The notes: a model not told the origin generated them from the sequence alone. A DNA stretch of 64,000 nucleotides from a virus (IMGVR_UViG_3300035670_000034:62001-126000); one strand, 5' to 3'. Shown: positions 34,051-41,009, counted from the first letter of the stretch. A program made the numbers and translations.

Positions 34051-34287
34051 TTACAGGCAATAATCGTCTTGTGCAACCAAGTCACTTATAGTGACGATGC
34101 GACCACGCCACAGCGACTTCCACGGCGACCGCCCCGCTGACCGGAGGCCCTGGGCGTGTTCCCAACGACATTGTTCTTCCCAATAGCAGTCGTATTCCTC
34201 TTCAGACATTGCCTCCAAGTCGGCGTCAGTTGGGTCGTAGTAGCGGGGCCAGCGCTGCCACTTGTAAACGGGTTCAAGCAACTTCAT
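34051..34287 (-). CDS. Hypothetical Trp/Tyr-rich protein, 78 residues
   Basis: MKLLEPVYKWQRWPRYYDPTDADLEAMSEEEYDCYWEEQCRWEH... The last residues VAQDDYCL are encoded by the E1 element of the next operon, whose TGTAA supplies the stop. So the element overlaps coding DNA here. Not recognised. Confidence 0.65.
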   Translation of the reverse strand: MKLLEPVYKWQRWPRYYDPTDADLEAMSEEEYDCYWEEQCRWEHAQGLRSAGRSPWKSLWRGRIVTISDLVAQDDYCL

Positions 34288-34396
34288 CGTCAATAAGCCT
34301 TTTGACTAGATAGCCAATCGCTGCACAAGACACCACGAGTATTGCGATGAACAGGTCCCATTCGCCCCAATGGGACCTCCAGTGCCCCGCCAGCAT
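34274..34396 (-). CDS. 40-residue single-TM miniprotein
   Basis: Start ATG overlaps the upstream stop (TAATG). EWDLFIAILVVSCAAIGYLVKRLIDDEVA is one membrane helix with a basic then acidic end. The next gene starts inside it. Confidence 0.55.
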   Translation of the reverse strand: MLAGHWRSHWGEWDLFIAILVVSCAAIGYLVKRLIDDEVA

Positions 34397-34935
34397 TACT
34401 GGGAGACGAACTTCTGGAAGTCAGAGATGACGTCTGCTATTGCGCCCTGAACATCATCCCCACTTTCGGTAATCTCCTCGCCAAACAACGGCAGTCCGTT
34501 GTCGCCATACTTGTAAGAGATTACGGTGTTGGTGCGCCGCCCCGAGATGTCAAACACCATTACCGAGAGAACTTCACCAACTGAAGGGTCTACTTCTTGC
34601 GTAAACGCCCTCTGTAAGTCGCCACGCCGAATCTCCTCATTTGGATTTTTGTTTTCCTTGATGTATGCCTCAACAATAATTCCCACCATTCGGGGCACCC
34701 CATGTTCCATAAACGCTTGCTGAAGTTCATGGTGTAGTACGTCTGGGGCTGGGACTTCTTCACTTGGTGGAGTCATGGCGATAATGGTTATTGCGTCGTC
34801 AGTCTGCCAGATTAGGAATGGCGGTGCGTCCGCTGGCCCCGAGGAATCAGAACACATAATCAACTTGGCTCCCTTGGCGAAGGTTACGGCTGATTCGGCA
34901 AAACGCTTGAATTTCCGAGAGTTGCCTTTAGCCAT
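34396..34935 (-). CDS. Hypothetical protein, 179 residues
   Basis: From ATG 34935, overlapping the upstream gene by eight bases. A basic N-terminus (MAKGNSRKFKRFAESA) precedes an alpha/beta body with FLIWQTDDAITIIAMT, LSVMVFDISGRRTNTVISY. No family recognised. Confidence 0.7.
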   Translation of the reverse strand: MAKGNSRKFKRFAESAVTFAKGAKLIMCSDSSGPADAPPFLIWQTDDAITIIAMTPPSEEVPAPDVLHHELQQAFMEHGVPRMVGIIVEAYIKENKNPNEEIRRGDLQRAFTQEVDPSVGEVLSVMVFDISGRRTNTVISYKYGDNGLPLFGEEITESGDDVQGAIADVISDFQKFVSQ

Positions 34936-35143
34936 TCTGCTGCGCCTTTGAGTAGCGATAGTTCTCATACAAGTCGTGAGCGTGGGCAAAGATGATTTCT
35001 TCGTACTTGTCGCTCTCATACACTTCTTCAGTATGGGGCAAGCGGGCGCTATCAACTAGTTCGTGAAGCGCCTTTTCGTACCAATACTCCACGACTTCGT
35101 CAGGTTGGTCGCACAGGGCGAACGTAATGGGGTTGTCATTCAT
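34928..35143 (-). CDS. Hypothetical acidic protein, 71 residues
   Basis: MNDNPITFALCDQPDEVVEYWYEKALHELVDSA... is helical with many Tyr/Glu. ATG 35143 follows an E1 element by eight bases. Coupled to the 179-residue gene. Confidence 0.68.
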   Translation of the reverse strand: MNDNPITFALCDQPDEVVEYWYEKALHELVDSARLPHTEEVYESDKYEEIIFAHAHDLYENYRYSKAQQNG

Positions 35144-35221
35144 AATCTGACCTTACAGGCAATAACTCATTATTCCAACTGTCCGGTTTATGCGGGGCCC
35201 GTCGTCGGGCCGTGTTGGCGC

Positions 35222-35500
35222 TCACACCGCCCTCAGTCGCTCGACGTACTCGCACTGGTCGTTTATGGGCGCATCAGTAAAGTCCTGAGCAGTCAGTTCT
35301 CGGTCTATGCGGCCAGTCAGGCAAGACAGGCACAGCATTCCCTCGCCAGCCCCGTGCTTGTCCCACAGTTCGTCGTGAACCATGTAATACTCGCCGTACT
35401 CGGCGGTGTGGATACCGCAGTCGTGGCAGTCAAACGCCCCACTCCAATAGAAGTCATCATGCTCATCTAGGTAGGCATCTAGGTCAGCGTCGGTCATCAT
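35222..35500 (-). CDS. Zinc-binding protein, 92 residues
   Basis: MMTDADLDAYLDEHDDFYWSGAFDCHDCGIH... has CHDC early and CLSC later, the four ligands of a zinc ribbon. The start overlaps the stop of the 45-residue gene at 35500. Function unknown. Confidence 0.7.
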   Translation of the reverse strand: MMTDADLDAYLDEHDDFYWSGAFDCHDCGIHTAEYGEYYMVHDELWDKHGAGEGMLCLSCLTGRIDRELTAQDFTDAPINDQCEYVERLRAV

Positions 35501-35637
35501 CACCCCTCTCCCTCGTGGAAAGGATACCAACCCCAACCGCCGTCGTTGCAGCAGTCGCATTCGTTGTCTGCGATTTCCCGATAGCAGGAGTCGCAGTATC
35601 CAGGGTTGTATGGGTTGTTGCTCGGTGTGTTCTCCAT
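35500..35637 (-). CDS. 45-residue zinc miniprotein (paralogue of 36189-36326)
   Basis: NNPYNPGYCDSCYREIADNECDCCNDGGWGWYPFHE. It shares NNPYN, YCDxC, ECxC and NDGGWGWYPFH with the + strand gene at 36189, so the two are paralogues. Cysteines C-x2-C and C-x-C-C fit one zinc. E1 element 8-9 bases upstream of ATG. Confidence 0.75.
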   Translation of the reverse strand: MENTPSNNPYNPGYCDSCYREIADNECDCCNDGGWGWYPFHEGEG

Positions 35638-35869
35638 GCCTACACCTTACAGGCAATAATGGTATAGTCCTACCGCACAACCGCACAAGGTTATCCACAG
35701 GCTGTACACAGGTTATCCACAGGCGCACCCCAGCCGCCGCCATGCGGCAGCCCCGTGGTCACGCCACGTGCGGAAACCAATAAATACAAAAAGCGGGACA
35801 ACCCCCAAAAAATGTGTTTCTCTATGTCTTACGGTGGCGGAAAGGCCTTGGGGCTAGGCCCCGTTTCGT
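35638..35869. promoter_or_regulatory. 232-bp gap with two DnaA boxes, E1 and E2
   Basis: Holds E1 at 35645, perfect DnaA boxes TTATCCACA at 35691-35699 and 35713-35721 (same orientation, 22 bp apart) and E2 at 35821. Such twin boxes could seat host DnaA as a replication start or as a regulator. Confidence 0.6.
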
Positions 35870-35889
35870 CTATGAGACATAGAACCTGA
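35812..35889 (+). CDS. Possible 25-residue peptide encoded across E2
   Basis: ATG 35812 reads MCFSMSYGGGKALGLGPVSS and stops at 35889, antisense to the 3' end of the 35870 gene. Related frames at 38671 (GTG, MCFSMPHGGGK) and 44652 (GTG, MCFSIPYGGGN) share the N-terminus. No convincing Shine-Dalgarno. Confidence 0.3.
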   Translation: MCFSMSYGGGKALGLGPVSSMRHRT

Positions 35890-36115
35890 CGGCCTCTTTG
35901 GTGGTCAGCAGGTCTCGGTCGTAGCGGTGGTCATACCAAGCCCCGGAGAAGCGATAGAGAACGCTCGTCAGGGCCTTGTAGAGGATTTCTTCTTTCTCCT
36001 CTGGCCACTGCGTATCGTCTGCCTCGGCCCCGGCCGCCTCAAGGGTGGCCATAGCCTCGGTCAGTAGGAACTTCAGTTGTTCTACTCGTTCGGTCAGTTT
36101 CTGTGTCTCTTCCAT
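35870..36115 (-). CDS. Hypothetical coiled-coil protein, 81 residues
   Basis: MEETQKLTERVEQLKFLLTEAMATLEAAGAEADDTQW... starts with a heptad-like coil and continues into a helical domain with YRFSGAWYDHRYDRD. E1 upstream of ATG. Not recognised. Confidence 0.7.
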   Translation of the reverse strand: MEETQKLTERVEQLKFLLTEAMATLEAAGAEADDTQWPEEKEEILYKALTSVLYRFSGAWYDHRYDRDLLTTKEAVRFYVS

Positions 36116-36122
36116 ACTGTCA

Positions 36123-36182
36123 TCTTACAGGCAATAATGATGTACCACAACTGTAGCCTTATCCCATTATTGCCTGTAAGGT
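36123..36182. promoter_or_regulatory. Back-to-back E1 pair driving divergent genes
   Basis: One E1 copy (36123-36153) faces the - gene at 35870-36115 and another (36151-36182) faces the + gene at 36189. They meet at ACAACTG. This is the clearest evidence that E1 is directional and belongs to the downstream start codon. Confidence 0.8.
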
Positions 36183-36188
36183 CTTGGT

Positions 36189-36326
36189 ATGACACCGACC
36201 AACAATCCATACAACAGCGAGTATTGCGATGCCTGCGACACCTACCTCAAGGGTGACGAGTGCGCCTGCCACAATGACGGTGGCTGGGGCTGGTATCCAT
36301 TCCACAACGAAGAAACCGAGGACTAA
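36189..36326 (+). CDS. 45-residue zinc miniprotein (paralogue of 35500-35637)
   Basis: TNNPYNSEYCDACDTYLKGDECACHNDGGWGWYPFHNE. Same length and motif order as the - strand paralogue. It is one of the few + genes in this block and is served by its own E1. The terminator at 36411-36454 follows. Confidence 0.72.
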   Translation: MTPTNNPYNSEYCDACDTYLKGDECACHNDGGWGWYPFHNEETED

Positions 36327-36410
36327 GTTCCGGACAGGGGCTTGGTGAGCAGTAGTGAAAGCCCGAGGCATTGGGTGAAAGCCGACTGTCGCCTAGATGC
36401 TCATCAGGCT

Positions 36411-36454
36411 GGGGGGTTGGGGCCGCATCATTGGATGCGACAACCTCAACCCCC
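36411..36454. terminator. Bidirectional-type hairpin between convergent genes
   Basis: GGGGGTTG...CAACCTCAACCCCC with an inner GCATC-ATTG-GATGC stem. It lies between the + gene ending at 36326 and the - gene ending at 36472, the expected place for a shared terminator. Confidence 0.65.
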
Positions 36455-36471
36455 ACCTGCGGGACGTATCG

Positions 36472-36672
36472 CTAGAACAGTTTCTCTTGCTGTTCTCTAG
36501 TTTCTTTGGTGAAACAGAAGTCGTGGCGATAACGGTAATGCTCTTGCTCTACTGAGAACATGGTCTTGCCTTGTCTTATCCAGCAAGTGGCGAGCCGCAC
36601 GGTCGTCCCGCCCTTTGGGTCAATCTCGTACCCACACAGTTCACAAGTGTAAAGGGGTGGCACACCTACCAC
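36472..36672 (-). CDS. Zinc-site protein, 66 residues
   Basis: YTCELCGYEIDPKGG gives a C-x2-C knuckle; one further cysteine follows in ATCW and another in FCFTK. GTG start at 36672 overlaps the upstream stop. Last gene of a seven-gene - operon that includes the XRE regulator. Confidence 0.68.
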   Translation of the reverse strand: MVGVPPLYTCELCGYEIDPKGGTTVRLATCWIRQGKTMFSVEQEHYRYRHDFCFTKETREQQEKLF

Positions 36673-36893
36673 AGCAACTCAACTTTCTCCATTGTCTCAT
36701 CTGCGACTTCATCTTGATAAAACGGGTCAAACTCGCTTCCTCGTATTGAGTCGGCAACATCGGGGCGTCGCTCAGCGAGCATGTTGAAGAATACTTGACC
36801 TGCTCGCATCGCCTTGTTGGGCGAAGTGCTTCTCAGGTGATGCTCAAAGTTGATGGCGAAGTCCAACAGGAACTGATTGAAGGAATCACTCAT
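36666..36893 (-). CDS. Hypothetical helical protein, 75 residues
   Basis: MSDSFNQFLLDFAINFEHHLRSTSPNKAMRAGQVFFNMLAERRPDVADS... helical throughout, acidic end. Overlaps both neighbours by about eight bases. Not recognised. Confidence 0.7.
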   Translation of the reverse strand: MSDSFNQFLLDFAINFEHHLRSTSPNKAMRAGQVFFNMLAERRPDVADSIRGSEFDPFYQDEVADETMEKVELLW

Positions 36894-37164
36894 TGAGGGC
36901 GTCTAAACGATGAAGAATGTGGGGTGTGCGCTCCCCCACCCAAGCACCTTGACAGTTGAACTCAATGTATTCAACCGCCTCGTCGTAGGACAGACCGTCC
37001 CGCGTCATCAACACGCTCACCATCTTGTCAAAGTCATAAACTGCCGTTTCTGGCTCGTTTATTCGTGTGGTGTAGCCGAGAAACGCGTCATCAAACCCAT
37101 CCATCAGAAGAAGGTTCATGTCAGCGTCTTTCAGCGCCCTGTCAATCGCGGGACGGGTCGGCAC
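36886..37164 (-). CDS. Conserved phage protein (MDGFDDAFLGY family)
   Basis: 92 residues from GTG 37164 (TAGTG overlap with the regulator) or 77 from ATG 37119. LLLMDGFDDAFLGYTTRINEPETAVYDFDKMVSVLM and YDEAVEYIEFNCQGAWVGERTP follow a family I recognise from many phages, whose role is unknown. Confidence 0.78.
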   Translation of the reverse strand: MPTRPAIDRALKDADMNLLLMDGFDDAFLGYTTRINEPETAVYDFDKMVSVLMTRDGLSYDEAVEYIEFNCQGAWVGERTPHILHRLDALNE

Positions 37165-37385
37165 TATTTCAGAACTTCTGCTGGCTTTACCGACAGCGTT
37201 TCGCACAGACGAAACAGCGTGTTGAGGTTTGGCGAGAAGTGGTTGTTCTCAATGCGGTTCACAGTCTTGCGGTCAATGCCAGACTTGTCGGCAAGTGCGT
37301 TCTGCGACATGCCCCGCTCGATACGAAGGTCTTTGAGTTTCTCGGCAACTCGTCGTTCCTTCTTTATGATTTCTGATTTCTTCAT
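37164..37385 (-). CDS. XRE/Cro-type HTH repressor
   Basis: 73 residues from ATG 37385 (AGGAG five bases upstream). LKDLRIERGMSQNALADKSGIDRKTVNRIENNHFSPNLNTLFRLCETL is a textbook HTH_3 domain; nothing else is present, so it is a Cro-like single-domain regulator. A near-consensus promoter with an overlapping palindrome lies just upstream, arguing for autoregulation. Confidence 0.88.
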   Translation of the reverse strand: MKKSEIIKKERRVAEKLKDLRIERGMSQNALADKSGIDRKTVNRIENNHFSPNLNTLFRLCETLSVKPAEVLK

Positions 37386-37422
37386 TTCTTCTCCTATGGG
37401 TGTGTGTATTGCTAGGTCAGTC

Positions 37423-37452
37423 ATAGTACAGTCTCATTTCTTGCTTTGCAAG
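37423..37452 (-). promoter_or_regulatory. Sigma-A-type promoter with overlapping palindrome
   Basis: On the - strand TTGCAA (37451-37446) and TACTAT (37428-37423) are separated by exactly 17 bases, and the -35 sits in the perfect palindrome CTTGCAAAGCAAG (37452-37440). It precedes the XRE gene by 38 bases. Probable self-operator. Confidence 0.68.
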
Positions 37453-37457
37453 TCGTG

Positions 37458-37538
37458 TTATTGCTCCTTCATTATGAAGTAGTTTGCGACAACTACGAAC
37501 ACGCCATAAGTGACTAGGAATACCGCAACATAGTTCAT
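37458..37538 (-). CDS. 26-residue single-TM miniprotein
   Basis: MNYVAVFLVTYGVFVVVANYF is one membrane helix ending in a charged tail. ATGA overlap with the upstream basic gene. Its stop abuts the XRE promoter. Confidence 0.55.
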   Translation of the reverse strand: MNYVAVFLVTYGVFVVVANYFIMKEQ

Positions 37539-37672
37539 ACGCCGTTCCACTTCCACTTGCGACAAGCCTGCTTGTCAGCCTGCTTGCGCTTGTCGGTGTG
37601 GGTCTGCGCTCTGGTGCGTGAGCCGTCAGCGAAGGCTTGACGGTCTGTCTCGTTCCACTTGCGTCGTTTCAT
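37535..37672 (-). CDS. Basic protein, 45 residues
   Basis: MKRRKWNETDRQAFADGSRTRAQT... is strongly basic with a Lys/Gln-rich helix and a terminal CRKWKWNGV. AGGGGGAA lies eight bases upstream of ATG. A nucleic-acid-binding role is inferred from charge. Confidence 0.65.
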   Translation of the reverse strand: MKRRKWNETDRQAFADGSRTRAQTHTDKRKQADKQACRKWKWNGV

Positions 37673-37681
37673 AGAGTTCCC

Positions 37682-37718
37682 CCTGCCACCCCCCTATCAG
37701 GCAAGGGGGGTTGGCAGG
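37682..37718 (-). terminator. Hairpin between E1 and gene (possible attenuator)
   Basis: CCTGCCA-CCCCCC pairs with GGGGGG-T-TGGCAGG around ATCAGGCA. It lies downstream of E1 at 37745 and upstream of the ATG at 37672, so transcripts from E1 must cross it. Confidence 0.6.
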
Positions 37719-37856
37719 ATTAGTAGTTACGCCTGATACCTAAACCTTACAGGCAATAATGCGATAAGGCGACTTGGGCTGGGGTTGCCCCCGTGCTTGG
37801 GGCGACAGCCCCGAGGGGGCCGGCGACGGGGTTCGTGATAGGCTATTATGACGATT

Positions 37857-38123
37857 ATGAGTAATAACACCAATGACATGGATGATTTCCGGGACTGGCG
37901 CTTTGATGCGCCCAATCGCGAGCACATGCTTGAACGCAGAGTCAAGGAACTTGAAGACACTGTGTCTCGCTTGGAGAAGGAACTAAGCCGTATGAAGTCA
38001 AAAGACTTTGACGCCATTGCTTACAGAAATGAAAAGACAATTAGCGGGGCAGGCAACAAGACGATTGGTGCTTTGGCTGGCACCATTAGCATTCTTCCAG
38101 AATCACCGCACAAGGCTGACTAA
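37857..38123 (+). CDS. Coiled-coil protein, 88 residues
   Basis: From ATG 37857 (ATG 37848 in frame). REHMLERRVKELEDTVSRLEKELSRMKSK is a leucine-zipper-like coil followed by a Gly/Ala-rich tail. One of few + genes in the block; TAATG-coupled to the next. Confidence 0.7.
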   Translation: MSNNTNDMDDFRDWRFDAPNREHMLERRVKELEDTVSRLEKELSRMKSKDFDAIAYRNEKTISGAGNKTIGALAGTISILPESPHKAD

Positions 38124-38251
38124 TGGCCGAAGAGAAGCCACAGCAGCCCCGCGAGACTGTCGTGCGGGTTACTTCGGATGACAAGAAGAAGCAAGTGCCT
38201 CGCTTTGTCGAGCCCCGCCCACGCGGGTCGTCTTGCTGCCCAGGCCGATAA
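38123..38251 (+). CDS. Small Pro/Arg-rich protein, 42 residues
   Basis: TAATG overlap. MAEEKPQQPRETVVRVTSDDKKKQVPRF... ends with GSSCCPGR; probably disordered. A hairpin follows at 38281-38300. Confidence 0.5.
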   Translation: MAEEKPQQPRETVVRVTSDDKKKQVPRFVEPRPRGSSCCPGR

Positions 38252-38280
38252 AAGCATAGAACGGGGCCGCGCTGTGGCGG

Positions 38281-38300
38281 TCTGGGGGTTTCCCCCCAGA
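38281..38300. terminator. Compact hairpin between convergent genes
   Basis: TCTGGGGG-TTT-CCCCCCAGA-type stem (one bulge) between the + gene ending at 38251 and the - gene ending at 38312. Confidence 0.6.
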
Positions 38301-38311
38301 CCCACGCTGCC

Positions 38312-38449
38312 CTATTGGGCGAGCGTGTCGGCTACCAGCCGCGCTACGTGAGCGCGTAGGCGTGCCGTCGCGTGCCAGCCGCGCTCTGCGACCGCCGCGT
38401 CAAGCGCGGCGAGCAGGGCGAGCGCGAGCGCTATGCGCTGCGACTTCAT
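38312..38449 (-). CDS. Hypothetical protein, 45 residues
   Basis: ATG 38449 has AAGGGGGGA just upstream. MKSQRIALALALLAALDAAVAERGWH... begins like a short signal or amphipathic helix and is Ala/Arg-rich. High-GC coding unlike the neighbours. Confidence 0.5.
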   Translation of the reverse strand: MKSQRIALALALLAALDAAVAERGWHATARLRAHVARLVADTLAQ

Positions 38450-38528
38450 GTCCCCCCTTGTCCCCCCCACCCCCCACCGCGTCGGGCGCTGCGGCGGGGG
38501 CGGGGGCTTGGTTGGTGATGCCCGACAC
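38400..38528 (-). CDS. Possible E1-served small protein overlapping 38312-38449
   Basis: GTG 38528 lies six bases after the E1 copy at 38534 and opens a 42-residue frame rich in Ala, Pro and Gly. It overlaps the next gene in another frame. Supported only by the E1-to-start rule. Confidence 0.28.
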   Translation of the reverse strand: MSGITNQAPAPAAAPDAVGGGGDKGGHEVAAHSARARPARRA

Positions 38529-38757
38529 CAACATCTTACAGGCAATAATGGTGTACCACAACTAGCCCCATTCGTGCGCGGGCGCACAAGCGCGGGCGCA
38601 CACACGCGCACGCGGGGCCGCAGGCGCGTACGCGCATACGTGCGCGCGAACGCGGGACAAAGGGCAAAAAGTGTGTTTCTCTATGCCTCACGGTGGTGGA
38701 AAGCACCACGCGCCAGCCCCGTGCGAGCCGGCCTTGCCGTATGTGAGATTGCTAACT
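38529..38757. other. Intergenic gap with E1, E2 and a CpG-alternating tract
   Basis: Contains E1 at 38534, then about 38567-38655 dominated by alternating GCGCGC/CGCGCA/TACGCGCATACG purine-pyrimidine steps, and E2 at 38680. I see no gene apart from the E2 frame. Such alternation is a Z-DNA-prone composition. Confidence 0.55.
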
Positions 38758-38949
38758 TTATGTAGGTATCTCGTCTGCGTATTCCAGCGCAATGTCCAAC
38801 TCATCACGATTGGTGACGGCCCCGTTCACGACGGCCCAAGCGAGTTGCTGTGCTTCTTGTTCGCTTCTCGCATACACAGTTGTCGTCAGACTGAAACAGA
38901 CATGGAATGGCGCTCGAGCGGGGCCCCCCGCCGTGGGGTCACCGCTCAT
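38758..38949 (-). CDS. Hypothetical protein, 63 residues
   Basis: From ATG 38949 (ATGA overlap). APFHVCFSLTTTVYARSEQEAQQLAWAVVNGAV resembles small beta-alpha-beta domains; acidic end. Not recognised. Confidence 0.7.
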   Translation of the reverse strand: MSGDPTAGGPARAPFHVCFSLTTTVYARSEQEAQQLAWAVVNGAVTNRDELDIALEYADEIPT

Positions 38950-39197
38950 TTCGGCTGCCACCCTTGCGGAGTGCGGATGTGATGTAGTCGGCCTGCCCTG
39001 ATGATGTCGTTGGTGATGCTGAGTAGTGCGCCCACCCACTCAACTTCGGTAAGGCCTTGCTCTGCAATGTAGTCATCCTGACGGCCTGCAGCGAAGTCTC
39101 CCCACAGGGCAGCGATGGCATCCTTGCCGACTGCGCCTATGCCGAGATAGTCGTCGGCCAGAACTGAGATGAGTGAGTTGTCGTGTGTCGTGGTCAT
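38946..39197 (-). CDS. Hypothetical protein, 83 residues
   Basis: MTTTHDNSLISVLADDYLGIGAVGKDAIAALWGDFAAGRQDDYIAEQG... helical; E1 at 39205 serves the ATG. Coupled to the next gene by ATGA. Confidence 0.7.
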   Translation of the reverse strand: MTTTHDNSLISVLADDYLGIGAVGKDAIAALWGDFAAGRQDDYIAEQGLTEVEWVGALLSITNDIIRAGRLHHIRTPQGWQPK

Positions 39198-39233
39198 ACC
39201 CTTACCTTACAGGCAATAATGGATTAGTGCTAC

Positions 39234-39398
39234 TCAGGGCCGCTGGGGTGCGGCCGCCCCGCTGCGCGGGTGCTTAGCGCACCACCAGCACACTATGTTG
39301 TCGTGGTGGTCACTCCATGTTGGCAAGTAGTTGTCGTGCGCCACGGTCATTGCGTCGCCACAGTCAGGGCAGGGCTTACCCTCGTCGGAGTGCGTCAC
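39234..39398 (-). CDS. Zinc-ribbon protein, 54 residues
   Basis: GTG 39398 overlaps the upstream stop (GTGA). GKPCPDCGDAM and, 23 residues later, CWWCAKH give a four-cysteine ribbon. Function unknown. Confidence 0.65.
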   Translation of the reverse strand: MTHSDEGKPCPDCGDAMTVAHDNYLPTWSDHHDNIVCWWCAKHPRSGAAAPQRP

Positions 39399-39721
39399 TT
39401 GGCTAACTCTCGCCAAAGACGGAACTCAAAGAGTCCTGCGATGGGGTTCGGGTATCCGACTATCTCATTGACCCAGCGTTCAGCGTCGGAGTGCTGAGTC
39501 TCACAGTTGCGGAATGACTTGCCATAAGTGCCAATAAGGGTGCGGTCACGCTTACCTCGCTGGATGTTGATGTGTATCTCGTCAGTCTCAGGGCTATGGA
39601 GAACTGCGAGTATCCATGTTGCCGAGTAACCGCCCCATAGGTCAGTTGTCTCAAACTCCACCGAGTAGGTGGCGATGTCTAGGGGTTCAAGTTGGTGTTC
39701 GGTGATTACTTCCATGCTCAT
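39395..39721 (-). CDS. Hypothetical protein, 108 residues
   Basis: A beta-rich body (YSVEFETTDLWGGYSATWILAVLHSPETDEIHINIQRG) ends in a helix FEFRLWRELAK. E1 directly upstream. Not recognised. Confidence 0.7.
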   Translation of the reverse strand: MSMEVITEHQLEPLDIATYSVEFETTDLWGGYSATWILAVLHSPETDEIHINIQRGKRDRTLIGTYGKSFRNCETQHSDAERWVNEIVGYPNPIAGLFEFRLWRELAK

Positions 39722-39741
39722 ACCTTACAGGCAATAATGCC

Positions 39742-39903
39742 CTAAGCCAACTCTCCGCAGTGTCGGCATACAAACTGACTGTCGTTCTCCACACAGCCGT
39801 ACCAGCCGTCATAGCGTGAGTCAGTCTGGGCATGGTCATCGCAACAGTAGGTGGCGATGTCTACGGTGTCTCCGTTGGTGTCGGTGATAATGACTATGTT
39901 CAT
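39742..39903 (-). CDS. Zinc-site miniprotein, 53 residues
   Basis: MNIVIITDTNGDTVDIATYCCDDH... FVCRHCGELA: CC early and C-x2-C at the end. ATG 39903 eight bases from E1. Confidence 0.65.
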   Translation of the reverse strand: MNIVIITDTNGDTVDIATYCCDDHAQTDSRYDGWYGCVENDSQFVCRHCGELA

Positions 39904-40087
39904 GCCCCTACCTTACAGGCAATAATGGGATAGGGCAACTGCCGTGTCGCACCGCCCGCCGCAGGTGGCGGCGGCCCCGCCCTCGGCTCGAACGTACAAA
40001 CAACAAACCCTGAAAACCGGGACTAGGCCAAAAAGTTGTTGTCTCTATCCTCTACGGTGGCGGAAAGGGCCAACGCGGGACCCCTCG

Positions 40088-40285
40088 TTAGATTTCCACA
40101 CACTCTTTCACGATTATTTCTAGGTTGTCTCTGCCCCATCTACCATCAGCGTCGTCGCCGTGCGCAAAGGTGTCACCCAAAGCGTCGCTCGCCAAGTCAA
40201 GGGCTATCATGCCACTCTCGTCGGGGGTCCCGTCCATTTCGTCTAGAAGTATGGTTACTTCCATGACCACTTTATGAAGTGCCAC
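40088..40285 (-). CDS. Acidic protein, 65 residues
   Basis: GTG 40285 has GAGG seven bases upstream; ATG 40264 is an alternative. MEVTILLDEMDGTPDESGMIALDLASDALGDTF... is acidic and beta/alpha. E2 lies 20 bases downstream. Confidence 0.65.
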   Translation of the reverse strand: MALHKVVMEVTILLDEMDGTPDESGMIALDLASDALGDTFAHGDDADGRWGRDNLEIIVKECVEI

Positions 40286-40294
40286 AACTCAACC

Positions 40295-40489
40295 TCAGAT
40301 ACGCCGTGCCACACTTGACGGTGGGCAGTCTATGTATGGGTAATGAATAGGCTCGGTGTCCTCGCATAGGCAGAACCCGAAGATACCCACTTGCGTTTCG
40401 TGCGTGAGCGTGGCTAAGTCACCCCAACTCATCTGCTCGCCCCGCTCGTGGGCTTCACGCCAATAGGCAATAAACTCTTGTGGGGTCAT
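40295..40489 (-). CDS. Hypothetical protein, 64 residues
   Basis: MTPQEFIAYWREAHERGEQMSWGDLATLTHET... helical, then a Cys-containing C-terminal part (FCLCEDTEPIHYPYIDCPP). ATGA overlap with the upstream gene. Confidence 0.68.
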   Translation of the reverse strand: MTPQEFIAYWREAHERGEQMSWGDLATLTHETQVGIFGFCLCEDTEPIHYPYIDCPPSSVARRI

Positions 40490-40623
40490 TTCTTCTCCTC
40501 AGCGTCGTCGCTCAGCATTTCGCTCAGCATTTCTTGGTTCTTTTCGTGGAGTTCTTGGGCTGGTCGCATTATTTCTCCAACCAACTCAAGCACAAGTTCG
40601 TGTATGGTCTTGCTTTCGCTCAT
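40486..40623 (-). CDS. Acidic helical protein, 45 residues
   Basis: MSESKTIHELVLELVGEIMRPAQELHEKNQEMLSEMLSDDAEEKK is one or two amphipathic helices. ATG follows an E1 element by eight bases. Confidence 0.68.
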   Translation of the reverse strand: MSESKTIHELVLELVGEIMRPAQELHEKNQEMLSEMLSDDAEEKK

Positions 40624-40625
40624 AC

Positions 40626-41009
40626 CTACACCTTACAGGCAATAATAGTATTAGACACTTTACCAGCATCTATCCATGTTTCGCCGTTAGAAGCCCACAA
40701 TCCGAACTGTCGCATGACTGCGAGACGCCCCGCATCTCCGAGTTCGTCGTTTAGCACGGCAAGGTCAGCGTTCACCTCATCAAGTTCTTCCTGAGTGCCT
40801 TCATCTTCCAATCGCCAACGGTTGAGTATCGCAAGTATGAACGCCTCGTATGCGCTCAACTTGTAGTAGCCCTCGCCGTCTGGCGCAATAGACAGAACCA
40901 AACTCATAAACTCATCAAGCGTGGCATAGGTTGGCAATACCCCTGATACCGGGGCCCCACCGTCACCCCCTTGCGGAGTGGCGGTTGGGGTTGTAGTGGG
41001 GGCGGTCAT
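40626..41009 (-). CDS. Hypothetical protein, 127 residues
   Basis: A disordered Thr/Pro/Gly N-terminus is followed by a helical domain (YATLDEFMSLVLSIAP, YKLSAYEAFILAILNRWRLE, LDEVNADLAVLNDELG). The last residues NTIIACKV are read through the E1 element of the next operon. ATGA overlap upstream. Confidence 0.72.
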   Translation of the reverse strand: MTAPTTTPTATPQGGDGGAPVSGVLPTYATLDEFMSLVLSIAPDGEGYYKLSAYEAFILAILNRWRLEDEGTQEELDEVNADLAVLNDELGDAGRLAVMRQFGLWASNGETWIDAGKVSNTIIACKV

